DNA of 64,000 bases from Cardinalis cardinalis (GCA_014549065.1 JACDOX010000015.1:2396594-2460593), one strand, 5' to 3'; positions 1-14,192 are shown, counted from the first letter of the stretch. Numbers and translations are program-made. The notes: generated from the sequence alone by a model not told the origin.

Positions 1-1055
1 CGTGGGGAGTTTGGGGACATGGGGAGAGACACAGGGCAACATTTATCCAAATGGCAGGGCATGTTACCACCTAGGCAGCACCAGCTGGGCTGGTTCAGGT
101 TGTAGCAGTAAAGCTTTGATCCATTACACCAGCAGAGAGTGGGAGAACAAGGACATACTCCCTTCAGGCTTGTGCTCTCTGTCCTTGGTGCAGTGACCCC
201 TTTCTTGGGCAGAGTTTTGGCAAGTTATTGCATCTGCTGATTGACTTGACAGGCTGTGCCCTCTGCAATGCTTAACAGGCCTCCTGGTCCCTGGGAGTAA
301 GTAACTTGCTCTTTAGATATAAGAATACTCCTACTCATTATGTTCCCCTCAGTCCTGATAGGTCTGACTGCAAATAAACAGCGAGGTGGAATTCTCCTTT
401 CTGCCTCCGGGACCAATGAGTTGTGTGCCAGTGGCCAGGCAACCAGTGCTCTGGGAAAAGGGTCAGTNGGTGCACACTGCCTCATGCAGGAGGGTCTCTT
501 GCTTGTCTCCTTCCTACTGTAGCAGCACAGGCTCAGGGACTTAATAAAGTCACAGTCACCTGCTGAAGGTCTTAACTTACTTACTGACTTTTTGAAAACA
601 CATATACATAGAGGGCAGCTGGGTAAGGTCCATCCAGAGCCCTCTGATGGGGTGTTTGAAGTGTCACCTTACAACCATACTAGAAGCAAGCTTGAACACA
701 CGTATCTGTGGGTGCATGGTAGAGCTCCCTCAGGCCCTGGTGTGAGCTGAGCATCCTTACCCTGGCCTCTGCCCCTTGTTCCACTCAGCCTAACTCCCTG
801 CCCAGGTCCAGGAGAGCCAGCCCATTGCAGTCTGTTCCCACTCCCAGTGTCTGCAAGGCAGAAATTGCTAAACATTGTTTTGACTCTGGCTGGCCAGGAG
901 AATGAGTCTCAAAATCACCTTAGCTCCATGCATGCAAACAAGGAAGTCATAATATGTCTGCATATATCACATCCTTGGTATTGGGAAGGCATTTGTAGTA
1001 AAGCTGGAGGTGACTGGGATCGGACTCCCAGACTGCAAATTAATGTAACTTGCAG

Positions 1056-1116
1056 GGACATTACTGAGTCCAGAGAAGAACGGATGGCACTGCTCACTGA
1101 AGAGCTTCAGAAATAG
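1056..1116 (+). other. Exon-like block A, unassigned
   Basis: Bounded by an acceptor-like ATGTAACTTGCAG and a very strong donor (AAATAG followed by GTAAGTCA). One frame reads DITESREERMALLTEELQK, helical and coding-like, but its TAG stop coincides with the donor. A second frame is open throughout and leaves phase 2. I do not recognise the sequence; it may be a non-coding RNA exon. Confidence 0.25.
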
Positions 1117-2135
1117 GTAAGTCAACTTTTAGTACACTGAAGTCATGTTTAACTGGCAATATTTCTTTGCAAATGGATAAACCAGGCAATTCTAGAGGCA
1201 ATGGTGAGCCCATAAATTGCTNGTGTTTTTGCAGAATGGCTTTCTACTGCTTTATGGTCAAAAATGTACTTTCTGCAGCAGGGTAGAGTCTACAGTCTGA
1301 CTATTGCCACAGATTAATCAGTCCCCATCTCCCCCATTTTTTGTTCTGAAGTCCTTAAATACATTTTGGTTTTACTTTGGGGAAATCTATTCCTGAAGTC
1401 TGTTTGCATTTTTTTGTTTCTTTTTGTTTCATTTTTTAGCATTGAGCACTATTGAAATAATTCTTTCCCATGTTGTTCCTGTGCACTGCGCTTTTTAAAT
1501 TCCATGTAGCTTCATATTTGTTCGAGCAGAAATGCTTAAAATCCCTGGCAAGGGGTGTTGTTGTGAGGGGTAATCACCTCCCTGCAGAGATGAGAAGTAC
1601 AAGGTGTAAATGAGTGCCTCTGCTCCCAGAGGCCGTGTTAGCCAGCAACAGCCACGCTCCAGGATGCGTCTTAGAGGTATTGTGGAATGTCTTGTTTTTC
1701 CACATAAATCATTTAAATAAATTATCATGATGGCTGGAANCTGCTAGCTGATACTAAAATGTCTCAGATGAAGACAGAAAGATAAATCTTTTAAGCACTT
1801 ACCATCATGACATGTTCCATTAGCCCCTTATTTAATTACCGACAAGGGGCAGTGTCAGGGAGGGGAGCAAGGGGTTTGTGAAAGGATTTTCTCCTTTAGA
1901 AGGAAGTGCATTGAAGTGTGGATTGAGGGGCAAGCTGAAGTCAGTACNGTTTCAAAAGAGTGAAGCTTCCTGGCATGCCAGCCCTGTTCTGTAGGGGTAC
2001 CCGAGGTGGCTTTAACTAGCCTGCTGGGGCAAGCCTGCCACCATGCACAGCCCTGTGCAAGCCAGACTTGCTGCTGCTTTGCCAGCTCCTAGTGTCACTG
2101 TCACAGGAGATCTTCTAGCCTTGTTCTCCCTTCAG

Positions 2136-2224
2136 ATCACAGGGAAGGTGTCAGCCTCATCGGCATGGATGAGATTTCATCTGGACCTGTCCCCTGACAA
2201 GCACGATGACTTCAGTCTATCTAG
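2136..2224 (+). other. Exon-like block B, unassigned
   Basis: A strong acceptor (TTGTTCTCCCTTCAG) opens a 29-codon frame reading ITGKVSASSAWMRFHLDLSP, ending in phase 2 at a weak donor (CTAG followed by GTCTGA). The frame stays open beyond the donor. No family is recognised. Confidence 0.22.
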
Positions 2225-2762
2225 GTCTGAGGTGCAGTTTTACTTTTTGCACTTTAACTTTTACTTAATTTTTACTCAATTTTTTAATTTAATGTACAGA
2301 CAAATAGCACTTCCCATTCTTCATTTTTGTGATGANAAAAACTCTGTTGAAAGACATTGGGAAGGCTTGGATACCACTAGCTCAAAAAGAGAGTACTGGG
2401 GCACATGTAGGGAAGAAGATCTGCTGTGCTTTAGACAACCTCTTCAAGCAGGTTGCCAAGGGCAAAACACCAGGCTGTGGACACATGGCTTAGAGTGTGT
2501 TCAAAATGCTCCAAAGCCGGTGTCTGTCAGGTGTGGACCCTGTCTGGGGGCTCTGACAGAACTCAACACTTGGCAGGCCTGGTTGTGACTTGTCACTTAC
2601 GGCTGGTGAGATTCCAGGGGAAGGCACACTCTGTGATTCANGCACGGGCTGCGCGCTGCGCTCACTTTCACAGATCAGCTACAGACGGTACACGATCAGA
2701 AGTGGTCACTGACAGCCACGAGCATGGCTCTGCTGACGCTGCTCCAGAGCCACCCCTTCCAG

Positions 2763-2870
2763 ACAGCTCACCATCCACAATCCCTTGCACAGGAGAGGGC
2801 AGTACTGCCAGCTCTCCATCACCCACAACTGCTTTATCTACAGCAAGGTGGACCTGCTGGACCTGCTCAG
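2763..2870 (+). other. Exon-like block C, unassigned
   Basis: An acceptor CCACCCCTTCCAG and a donor TGCTCAG followed by GTACCT bound 108 bases, phase 2 on both sides. They read QLTIHNPLHRRGQYCQLSIT and then HNCFIYSKVDLLDLLR. The composition is protein-like, and the phase fits block B upstream. In human the + strand gene beyond FAM181A on this side is UNC79, but I cannot confirm a match. It could also be a decayed pseudogene. Confidence 0.3.
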
Positions 2871-4148
2871 GTACCTCTGGCACAGTCTGCAGTGGGCTTT
2901 TCCCTTTCTCCCCAGCCTGTCTGGGCATCAGGGTCCCTGGATTAATTCCTTGGATACTTCTCACTGCACCAAATATTGCATCCTGAGGTGTCAGCCCTGC
3001 AGTGAGTTCACTGAAATAGTTTTTATTCCCTCATAATGGCTGTGTGAACAGGGACTGATCCCAAATACCTTCCTGTCTGATGTGCAAAACAAAACAGGAG
3101 AGCTCAGGATTATGCACTTAAAAAAGGCGCCTCTGTGTATTTAAATGAAGTAGGGTGCATGAATTCATTATGATCTGAAAGCTCTTCTATACTGCCTAAG
3201 TAGGTACAACAGCTTCAGATGAGCCTCAGGACTAGCTGATAATGCATATAGTTGAGAAAGTTTTTTCCCCATGCCTACATACAGCTGCAGAGCTCCAGCT
3301 TGAAAAGAGCATTCATGCAAAAGGAGGTACACTAAATGAAGCCAAAAGCTGCAAAAATATCAACCTAATTTACTTCTCAGTTGCACCTCTGCAGTTCTCA
3401 GGACTTCACTTCCACTATGTAGAGAGGAAACAAACTCTGCCTTGGTTTAGGCATTACTAGTGATATAATGAAAATAATAAAGCTTAGCAGACATTTTTGT
3501 ATAGCACAGAAAATTATAGTATCATAATTTTAAAACTTAAAAGGTTCACTATGATCATAAGATCATCTTCTCCCACTCCTTCGCTCTATTTATTTTTTAA
3601 TTTTTTCAATCATTTAATAGAGAATTGTGTCTTGCTGTAATTTTCATAAGCCTGCAAGCAACAATCCTGGCCTTGCTACTTCTTGCAAGGAACCACAGTT
3701 AAATCTGTCAGATATTTGTATTTAGGTATGTAGGAAATTAAGAGCCCTGTAGCTGTGATTAAAACACCTCAAACCTCTTGCTCATTTGTACAAGGTGTCT
3801 TTATAAGTCTGTGCAGGGAGATAGCACATATCTTAAATTAATTTTTCATCCCTATTAAGGAAGCACTTTCCCTGCACCTTACACAGGGTTTGCTCCTCTT
3901 GCTGCGGCAACTGCAAAAGTTTGGTGGCTCTACAAAACATGGTTTCAGTTTTCCAACCCTCATGATCACTCAGGTGGTTTCAAATCCATTAGTGGGACAA
4001 GGTGTTGGCAGCACTAACTCTCAAACCCTGTCAGTGGGTGAGACAATTCCCACAACAAAATGGCAGTACAAGNCACACTGGGAGGACAACAAGCTACATT
4101 ACTGTAACCTGGCTAGCACTGGGGCAGGTCCTGTCCTGTGTCCTGGGG

Positions 4149-4226
4149 TGGGACGTGCACACAGGCTCTGGCATGTCCCCTCTCAGGTGGGACCTGCACA
4201 CAGGCTCTGGCATGTCGCCACAGCAG
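4149..4226. repeat. 39-bp tandem duplication
   Basis: Two near-identical copies beginning TGGGACGTGCACACAGGCTC and TGGGACCTGCACACAGGCTC lie 39 bp apart. Confidence 0.85.
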
Positions 4227-7200
4227 CCTGAGACGCAGCATGCCCTGGCATTGGTCACAGCTGAGGAGGATGGAAAGTGAAGTTGCATACCCCTGAGCCT
4301 TTGTGAAATTTCTTACCTGGAATGATCAAACCCCAACTCACTTCCCTTCACAGGACCAAGACCCTGGGAAGTGAAGTCCTTTCAAGTCCTGTTTTCAAGG
4401 ACAGGTCAGTTCACTGCATATCCCAAGATGCAGGCAGAGCATATTTAAGACAGTCCTTTACTTCTGAGAAGAAAAGGTCATGAATATCAGTCACTCTCAA
4501 ATTCAAAATACTGCTTCATTCTAAACAGGGAGGTGAATGTCACAGGCTGTTCTCTGCAGCCAGTGCTTTGTCCTGAGAGTGTCAGAAATGCTCACTGTTA
4601 TTACAGAGACCCCTACAGTTACTAGCTGAACAACAGCCTCCACTGCTGGGACCAGGCTCTTCCCTTAATTCCTGCAGAGCTGGACCTTAAGCAACGGTGT
4701 TCTCATGTCCATAGTGCAGTGCAAGTCACTGGAGCTGAAAGATCAGGTGGGGAAATAAGGGACATACTTCAGGCCCTGTCCCTACCCACAATGTGAACAG
4801 TAAATCACTGCTGCCATGCTGGCAGGAGCTGAGCTATCTCATTGGAGCAACAGAAAGAAAATGAGAAAGAGACAGAGAGCACTTGACAAGAGCACCAAGA
4901 GGGAAGAAGACTGTGCTTCCCTTGGGAACAGGCATGGTGACACAGGCTGTACCTGGAGCCAGCCCCACAGTGTGTGCACAGCAGGAAGGAGCAGTAGGGG
5001 CAAGGCAGGGAACTCAGATATGTACAGTGTGTGTGTACAGTGATGCAAACAGCATGGGCTGAGTTTTGCTTTCATCACTGTCCAGAAGCAGCCTTGAGGT
5101 AACACTATTTCCCTGCGCACCCAGAAACCTGAGAGACATGAGGATCCTGCTGCCCTGCTTCCCTGGGAGACCCCCAGCCCCAGAATGGACTGCACCAGTC
5201 CATTCTGTGCCCCAGAAATAGGTAGGGACTGAAAATGGACTCTTGGACCAGAGGCATGAGGAAGATTAAGGTGCTCTAATACCTGTCCTCTGATGCTGAC
5301 AGGCACACCAAAATTGCAGCTGCACACCAGTAAGTGACTGCTGAGCACAACCAGGTAANTCAGCATTTTGAGGGCTCTGGCAGAGGGTTTTAAGAACACA
5401 ACTTCAGTCATGTTCTCAGGATGATCTTCACTTACTTTCAGTTTTATTTGTTATGAATTTTTGTTCCAGATCTGCACAGGGGTACTCAATTTCTTCCCTT
5501 CATCTGGGAACAGGGAAGAAGTGAATCACAAGCCAGCAAATGTGGTCTTTCTAAACAGAGACTTTTGTTTTAGTTAAACTTTGCAGCATCTTCAATGAGA
5601 TGTTCTTGAACTTGCATTTTCCAGGCATTTAAAGGCACCATGAATTACAACATAATTGAAAGATGGGCCTGTTTCTTAGAAATGAAGTGTAACCAATAGC
5701 CCCTGCCTGCTGACTTAATAGAGAAGCTTAACATTATTATAACCATATTAATAACAAGGCCAGCCAGTCATTAGCAAGAGGAGTTCATTCATTGCAGCTC
5801 TCTGACACTTTCCAGCTTGCTTTTTCGTGCTAAATGAGTGTTGCTTGTGCTCATTTTCTATTCAGATAATTCCCAGTAGCAAGATAAACATATGGGTGAG
5901 ATCCTACTTTTCTCTACATCTAAGTAAGANCTGTTAGCAAGATGATGATAGAAATAAAACGAATCTATGATGAAGGAAAATACAAAGATGAGAAGCTAAA
6001 GCTCAGCCTGGACAGAAGACTAAAGACATGAAGTCCTGGCCCGTTAAGGTTTCTGTGTACTATAATTGCTGAAATAAGGATGAATAGTTGATGGGCATGC
6101 TTGTGCATTAAAATACAAAAACAAGTTTAGAAAAAAACTCCTTCTGAATCAATTTTCAATTTTCAATTTTTAACTTTGTTCAACTGATTTTTTTTTTGCT
6201 GTGGTTTTCTTTATTTTTGCTCCCTTTTTTTTTGGTAACTGCTATCCTGAGAAGTGCATTCAGATAACAAAATCAGACTCAGTCCAGTGGTGAAAACAGG
6301 CATTCAAAAGGTCACTGTTACATAAAAACAAACAAGCAGATGAGAGTGCTGATCATTTTGTAGGGCCAGTTAACTTTTTTTCTTANAAAAGGTTTATAAA
6401 AAGTAGATGTTTCATTCAAAGTGGTGGGACCAGGTCTGCCATGACATTTTCAAACTCCACTTACTCTCTGTGCAGCAGACATGCTGCATTCACCCTGTTG
6501 GTGGCTGGCTGCACTGGTCTGGATGTAATCATTTGAACAGTCAGTCACACACAAACCTGAGAATGACTCTACTGCATGAACAAGGTATCCCTTACTTGTT
6601 ACACCCCATTTCAAAGGTTTCAGTCACCCAATCAAGAAACATGACACGATGTGACTCGGCTGAATATAAAATGAATTAACCCATTAGATTAAACACGTGT
6701 AACCCAAATGGTCCAGGAAATAATGAATGGATAATTATTGATTAATTCTTATTTAAAAAAAAAAAAAGGAAAAAAGCTTTATTTTAGTCCCAAGGAGTTT
6801 CTGACCAGTGTGCTCACATAAATATGAACTAAAGTAATAGCAAGAAGAGAAGAAAGGGACTAATGCATCTGCATAAAGCCAATGAGGCTACCATGCCAGA
6901 AACCCTTGCAGTATTCAACCAAGCCTGTCCTAAAGGTGGCAAACAAAAGTCAAACAAAACACACATTTAGGGATAGTTTTGTTCCTAGATGATGTGAGAT
7001 CACATTGGGTCAGTTCAGTTCATATAAAAAGCCTTGCCAGTCTCTTGATAGATCACTTCTTCCCTCAAAACACATTTACCAGCACCTCCAGTTTGGTCTG
7101 CCAAGTGCTTGTATTGGTAAAGACNCTGTGCAGAGAACAGGGTCTGGTCCAGGCTATGGCACAGAGGACTACCCTTATTTGAAGCAATCCTACCTGGTGA

Positions 7201-10200
7201 CAGAGAACACCCATGGATCTGTGCAGCTTTCTCAGCTAGTGTCTGGATGAGANGCACCAGGTGTGTTCAAAACCTTGGAAAAATCCTCTCTCTCAAGGAA
7301 GTCTTTGGTCAGCTTTGCCTCTAGAGTGACATTACAGAATAACATGTTGATTCTTAAACCAGATTAATAATAGCAATCCATATAAACTAGCAGTCAATCA
7401 AATTCCTGAAGATCATGAGCAATTCCATGGAAAATAAAGATTCTTCTGAAAGAATATTACCACCTGCAGACTGTTTTTACCAAGCTATAGCTACTCANGC
7501 TAGTGAACCACTCTGGTCTCTTCTCAACACTTCCCTGCCTGGAAGAATGGTTAATAAAATTCTTTTTGTCCTGACAGAGTTCTCCAAATTTTAAACTGTA
7601 CAGAGAGATGATATTACTTATCTCTATTTACTTTCTTTTTAGGAAAAGTTGTATCATCACAGAGTCATATTTTTATCTTGAAAAAATTGTTCTAAGGCTG
7701 TTCCAAGGTCCAGCTGCAGAAAATATGTTTGTGAGAGAGGATGTGTATTCCAAAGGACATCTGACAGCTTGTGAGTTATCTAGGCTTGAGAAGCTGACAA
7801 CTGGGTTCTAATACCTGAAATTAATATTGCTGGTTTAATTACCAAATAAATCTTTGGAAATGTTCTGGGAGCTGATGGGCTATTCTCTTTGGGCACTATT
7901 CCTCCTGCTTTCCTTGCCTTTCTTTACACCTGTGTGATACTGTACCCCTAATGTTATCAGTATTCATTTATAAGAAAATAAGAGAAGTTACTTTTCATAA
8001 AAGCTTTTTCATTCTGCATAACGTAGAGTGCAAAATGACTGTTTTTTGGCTGGGGAAAAGAAGAAAAATGTCTCTACTGTCACAAATCACTGTCTGCATT
8101 TTACGATACTATATCTCTCAGAGCAGCTGCAGTCTAGTGCAGGGATTGCCCTTCTTCAGCAATACCTGTGTTAAACAGCTGGAGATAAGCACATTCAGAG
8201 CNTTACTGAGAACACACCATCACATTTCCATTGGTAATGAGTGAAACAGCTACAGTACTTTCCATCTGNAATGAGCTTTACTGTAAGCTAAAGATATCAC
8301 CAACCAAGAAAAAATACCATGTCATGTGGGCAGCAATCTCCTGAAAGCATGGTGGCTCTTGCCCTTACACATTAGTAATAAAATTCATCCCTGTGATACT
8401 CCAATAAACACAGATGCTTACTTGCATCTACAAGGGACGTTCTTATCATTCTTAGAGTTACAACAAAGTTGAATTTGAAACAAAGAAAGATNCAACTATA
8501 AACAGCAGGGGTACTACATGATAAGGAGATGTAAGAATTGCACAGTTGCACATACCTGTATGTTTACTTTTTTTCCTCTCCCTTGCTCAGGTTGTGGTTC
8601 CTGTGTTTACATGGTAGCTGTCAAGTACTACATGAGACCACGTGCTGTGCAGCAATACTGCATGAGCACGGGCTGCCTTTGATGTTTCTGGGAGGGCTCA
8701 CGGCAGAGTCTGGATCTGACATCTCCCCAGATCAGTGGCTGTCTGAGCTGCTCCCTCAGGTCACATACAGGCTCCTGTGGACAGCTGTGGCATTGTTGAG
8801 GCTCACAGAGCTCCTGCTTTGGGCACAGAGAGAAGAGCCCCCTCAGCCACAGCTGGGCTGTCAGCATGAATAAGGCAGGCTGGGTTTGAGCCTCCAGGGA
8901 CAGAGANAGGACCTCATGCTTGCCTGCCCCAAATCTACCCTTTAAGCAGGAGTAAAGAAGAAGATGACTAAGCTATTGTGGTGTTCTCCTTTTCCTGGGC
9001 CATTTTGGCATGAAAAGCTACTTAATTGGTTTTCTTCACACTGACTACAGCAATGCTGAGAGCTGCCAAAAAACCTGCTGAGCAAAAAATGATGGTTCCT
9101 AGCTATTCCTTGCTCTGACAACCTCCCATGTGGAAACAGGGCTGGCTGGCTGCAATAGCAGCAANATTTCTGAGTCAAGACCCCGAAAGGGAATTCTACC
9201 ATGAGGACATCTGTCCCTCTGATTTTCCATGCTGAGGCAATATTAAACCACCCTCCACTCAGTCCCTTTTGTACATGTACCTGTTGTGTTTGACTTACTG
9301 AGAGAGATGAGGTGACCCTACAGTCAAATTTTGAGCTACACAACCTGTTCTCACAAACACTACAGGCTGTTTATCCTTTGAGAGACCTGCAGCACTGGGG
9401 CTGGGCTGTGGGCTAACTATGCTCTTGGGGCTTTTCAGGTCAGATGATACAGGAACCTGCACCATTAACTTCCTTCTTCAACAACAGAGTTCTCTATCAT
9501 CTCCATATGGGATCAGCCTCCAGAGAGGTGTGCAAGAGGTGGAGTTGAAATGAGGTGTCTGGCTTAAGTCTGTGTTAAACTGTCCCTGGTGCCCCACTGC
9601 CCCAGGGTCTCCAGAGGCTGAGAGGCACCACTCAATGGAGAGGAGACAGGTTAAGGCACATTTTGTATTTGTGACCATGTGAGATACATGGGAGGTAAAA
9701 AAACTCTGTCTGGATTTATATGAACAAGACACCCATTGAAATGNTTCAGCATTTTCAAAAATTCCTGATTAAAAAGTTGGCTTCATTTCTAGCTCCAAGC
9801 AGGCAAGGACTGCAAATAAGACATAGCCTCTCTTCTCTCACTCTTCTATTGGGAGAATTTTGCATAAATTAAAATTAATGCATTTTTTCAACTAGGTCAG
9901 TGAAATGTAAATGTTCTGTTCCAGGGAGGATTATACATGTAACTCAGTTAAGGGATGCACAGCACAGATCAATCCTGCTGCATTTATCAAAGCTGAGCTG
10001 TTTGGAACAGAAAGCAACCAAAGTTTTTCTACCAAACACTTCATTGCAGTATCTGAAGGCTCGTGGGGCTGAGGATGGGTATTTGTCTCATTCTAGGAAA
10101 TCTTAAAGTCTTTGGCTTTTGTCTAGGTGTCAAATATGTCTTCAAATATGGTCATGAAATCTGTGTGTTAAAGTGGGACAGCAGGAACAGCTCCATCTCG

Positions 10201-10529
10201 GCGGTTTTAGCTCCACTGGGAATGTGCCTCCTGTGTTTGCAGACCAGGCAGTGCAACGTGAGACTCAGCAAGTTGAACAAAATTGAATTTGTGCTGCCCC
10301 AGGAGCTTGTCTGCTCCTGCTGTAAAGCCCACGTCTGGCTGCTGGCAACTGTGTGGTGCCCTCAACAACCGCCTACTTTATATCTTAGACCCCNTACTCG
10401 GTCTGGGTTCAGATACTGTGCTACTGAACTACTGCATCTGAACCCCTGACAGGGCCTGCAAACAAACAAATAAGAATGTAATTTTCTCTCTCTCTGCCTG
10501 GATTTTCTCCTGTGCCACAAATCTGCAAG

Positions 10530-10549
10530 CACACACACACACACACACT
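10530..10549. repeat. CA dinucleotide microsatellite
   Basis: About ten uninterrupted CA units. Confidence 0.95.
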
Positions 10550-11344
10550 CTCAAGTGTATGGAAATGAATGGCCACTCCGACTTCCAGCCATGCTGGAGA
10601 GAGGCTTCAGAGGTAAGCAGGATGTTGCTGCTTTCAGAACTGGACTGGGAGNTTTGTTTTGATGGGCTTAGTACTGTATATTCTGGTGTAAAAAAAGATC
10701 CTGTGACTGAGACCATAACACAACAGCAACAACAAAATCTTCTCAAAAAATATTTTTTCGTGACAGATGACACTTTGAATTATGTTAGCTCCCCTTAGAA
10801 CAGCTTAATCTTCTAAAGAAATCATAACTAAACCTTTCTGAGTTGCAGATGTCTTTTTATGAGGATCAAAACAAAATTGCTATCAATGCAGAATTGTCCC
10901 AAACAAANTTTTAAATAGTAGGTAGAGAGAAATGGACCTTGTTTTTTGTATGGTTCCAGTATACCCTTTCCTTGCCTCTTACTTTATAGTATATCCAGGA
11001 TGNATTTTCCCATTCCTTCAGAAGAAAATACTCTACTGATTGTGATTAAAGGTCTCTACAGTCCAGGATCTGACCTCAGATGTCAGCCTATGTGGATATT
11101 TAAAGATATGCANAAGGACAGGGCCAGACAGTACACAATAGTCTATGCTTTTGATGATTGATACTTTCAGAAGCCTCTGAGCTACAGGTTAAAGGTGGAT
11201 ATTTCATCCTAATACTGGTCCTATATGACATGATTTTGTCTAAGTTTGTTAAACATATTTGTGCAAGAACAAGTTGCTGTTTTGGCAACAAGTTCCATCG
11301 TTTAATGCATAATGTGGAAAATTCCTTCCTTATGGTTTAGATCT

Positions 11345-12060
11345 ACTGGGATAATTTGTTACCCCTAATTCTTGCATTGGAGAAACACAAATAAACCTTG
11401 TCCTGTTTACCTTTTCCATGCCACTGGTGATTTTACACACTTACATCAAGTCCCCTCAGGTAGTCTTCTTTCCAAGCTGNAAAGCTCTAATTTAGTCTTT
11501 CCTGAAAAATACACTGTTTCAAAACTCTGACCATCCTTGCTACCTTTCTATATCTTTCTGAAACTTATCAGATCAGCACTGTAATATTATTTTCTCTTCT
11601 ACTTTATTGTGTTTCCTCATTCAGCTACTCCTACTATCTAATTTGCCTTTTGACTGTTGCAGGGCAGTAAGCGATGTTTTCAAAAGCCTCATACCTTAAT
11701 TTTAGTTACCTAAGATCTTTCTTAAGTGTTTCTATCTAGAGACTGTCACTGCACATGAATAAGTAGAGTTATTTTTTCCCTAAGTGCCTTACTTTGTACT
11801 TGTCAATATTGAATTTCATCTGGCACTTCACTGTCAGTTGGTATTACAAGCTCCTTCTGCAACAGTCAGCTTTAGCTTTGATTATTGTGAATAATTTTGT
11901 ATCATCTGCAAACTTTGCCAGTATTTACACGTTTTGATATGCCACATACAGAGGTAGTGAACAGCACTGAGCCCAACATATGCCCTTGGAAACTCCTNTT
12001 GTAAATTTACCACCAGTCCAGAGAAAATGTTGCTCTATTTATTCTGTCACTCATACCTAT
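11345..12060 (-). mobile_element. Old CR1 LINE remnant with reverse transcriptase motifs
   Basis: Reading the - strand, diverged but clear ORF2 landmarks appear in the right order. First comes a decayed form of the GVPQGSVLGP box near 11985. Next is AKFADDTK, the catalytic FADD box, at about 11897-11920. Then QMKFNIDKYKVRHLG lies at about 11780-11825, and a KLERRL-like stretch near 11465. Frameshifts and stops interrupt it, so it is a dead, 5'-truncated copy of about 700 bases. The motif set is that of amniote CR1, not L1. Confidence 0.85.
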
Positions 12061-14192
12061 CACATTACTCACTTTTGGTCCTTGAGATGGTGGTTGGTTT
12101 AAGCTCTGCTTTGGTAGCTCAGCANTTGCATATTTGAGCTCTTTTAGCACACTTAGTTGAATGGCATTCTGTCCTCATAGTTCGGCTTGGGTTGATTTAT
12201 CCACAAGGGTCTGCTTTACAGAGATTGTCTGTGATTCTCTTTGCCCACCAGTTGCTCCACCTCACCATCAAAGCCTCAGCTCTGGCAACAATGCAGGTAT
12301 AATTACTTCTTTATCAGAAATGTCAACCTTTTGCATTTTCCAACAAAATTAACCCTTAAAAGAAGGGTCCTGTACACCTAGACTGAGGTCTTTAACTGAG
12401 GGNGATTTCTCTACCAGCTCAGGTATGGGGACTCCTTCAGTATCCAAGAATTAGCATTCTGTTGANCATGGGAGTGCAGTGGAGTAGCCTTTTGTATTGT
12501 ATCAAAGAAGTGGGTTAGGGAGAACTGACTGCTGCTAATCAAAGGTTCATTTATTACAGTCCATGTGANTAAGTCTGTGCTGACATCTATACAGTGCACA
12601 AAATCTGTGCTCATGTTTTCCCCTGAAATGGGATCTGGAGCAAGGCACATAATNTGACTATACCTCTTATAACTGAGGAGACTTCTAGCAGGACAGCAAG
12701 TTGCATTTTCATTTTCCCATTTATTCTCAGCACAGGCAGCTCTATAGTCTACAGGTCTTTCTCTAACAAGCAGGTGCAGAGCTTGGCTTCAGGCTGGCAA
12801 ACTGGTGAGTCTCTTCTGGTTTACTTAGTGTCATCCCTCTGTGCTAGAACAAANAGCAGTCTCTAGGCTGAGGATTGCCAAAGTTGTGCCAAAGTGCTAC
12901 TTATATCACTCTCTGCTGTCCTTGAGTGCAGCTTCACAATACGCTTTCATGAAGAAAACAATACAAATTCTGGTAAGTATTTGAAGTATAAAAGCCTCCT
13001 CAGATACATAAAGTCTATTACATTACATTGCCAAGGTGCAAATCACACTGCAAGTAATAGATATTTAAGCTACTCTCAGAAATAGCTACAAATCTTCTCA
13101 GTCACCATGAGCTACTTATTATAGAATTTTGTGAGTGAAGCACTGCTTAAAAGCACCATCCACCTGGATTAATTTCCCTGGTCCACATGATGGATCAGAC
13201 CAGGACTCCCAGTATCACTGTCTCTCATATGAAGCTCTGCTCATGCCTGGCAGTTGCATGCACAGATCTAGCTTGTGCGACGTTGACAGATGTACCAGGT
13301 TCATTGAGGGCAGAAAGAAAAAAGAAAAATAACGGACCTAACATCAGACTTGAAAAAATTAGGTTTTAGACAATGTATTCTTGTTATTTGTCATAAAAAA
13401 ACTGAATGCTTTTTTCTTTCTTTATTTGCATTCTCTCTGCAAAAGATGGTTGAAAAGACTGTGTTAAGGCAAATAAACATAATTCTTTTTTTTGTTGTTG
13501 TTTTTTTAAATTCACCGTATTAGAGTTCTAAGTCCTTTACATTCTGTAGAAGCACATACCAAACCTTGCTGCCTCCCATCAACACCCACTATAGGATGCC
13601 AGTGGATATAAACACTCTTATATCCCAGGAAAGCAGAGTGCTAATGTGCTCCAAGTACCCAGCTCTTGTATTTTTAATGAAAGCTCATGATGGAATCTAA
13701 TTTGGTAACTGTAAAAATCCATGCTCCTTCAAAATTTGGCTTCAGTAATGAGCCCAGAACACCTAGAGCAAATACTGACTCCAGCAGAGACTGATTCTAA
13801 TCATCAATACTTTAATATTGGCTTTGTGATTTGCTCAGTTTCTTCAGTGCAGTTATGTTCTGCAGACCCCATTTTCCTCTGTCAATGTGCCTGATGCTTT
13901 ACGCAGGATGGGTCCAGAAGAACTGGACTCAAGCACCTGGGAAATGCTGAGCGTGCTCAGGTACCCCTGAACTGAGGGAGCTCTGAGGCTGGATTGCTCT
14001 AAGGCTGGATTGCTCAGGCGTCTTTGAACCTTCTGCCCATCAAGGGACTNGTGGACACAAAAGCTGGTTTGTTCNTCNGCGATGGTTTCTCCTACTCCCC
14101 TGNTGCATATTAGCAGCANTGTGCGGGGAGAGGAGAGCACCTCCCGACCGCACTCCACATCGCCCAGTGAAGGAGAAGAAGGAGGAGAATTT
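12061..14192. other. Intergenic, nothing recognised
   Basis: AT-rich sequence with a few poly-T tracts near 13490. Open frames here are short, interrupted and without family resemblance. Confidence 0.6.

Larger units (their letters stand above)
1..11344. other. Intergenic, no recognised gene
   Basis: Apart from exon-like blocks A-C, the 39-bp duplication and a CA repeat, I see only AT-rich unique-looking sequence and short random open frames. No tRNA, rRNA or recognisable transposon protein is visible. Confidence 0.6.

Noticed and set aside
2043..2588. 181-codon + strand frame taken as one gene
   Set aside because: Only the middle part (block B) has splice-like borders; the rest reads as AT-rich random sequence with Phe/Leu/Tyr runs.
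4839..5411. 190-codon - strand frame
   Set aside because: No recognisable domain, contains an n-derived unknown residue, and composition is like the surrounding non-coding DNA.
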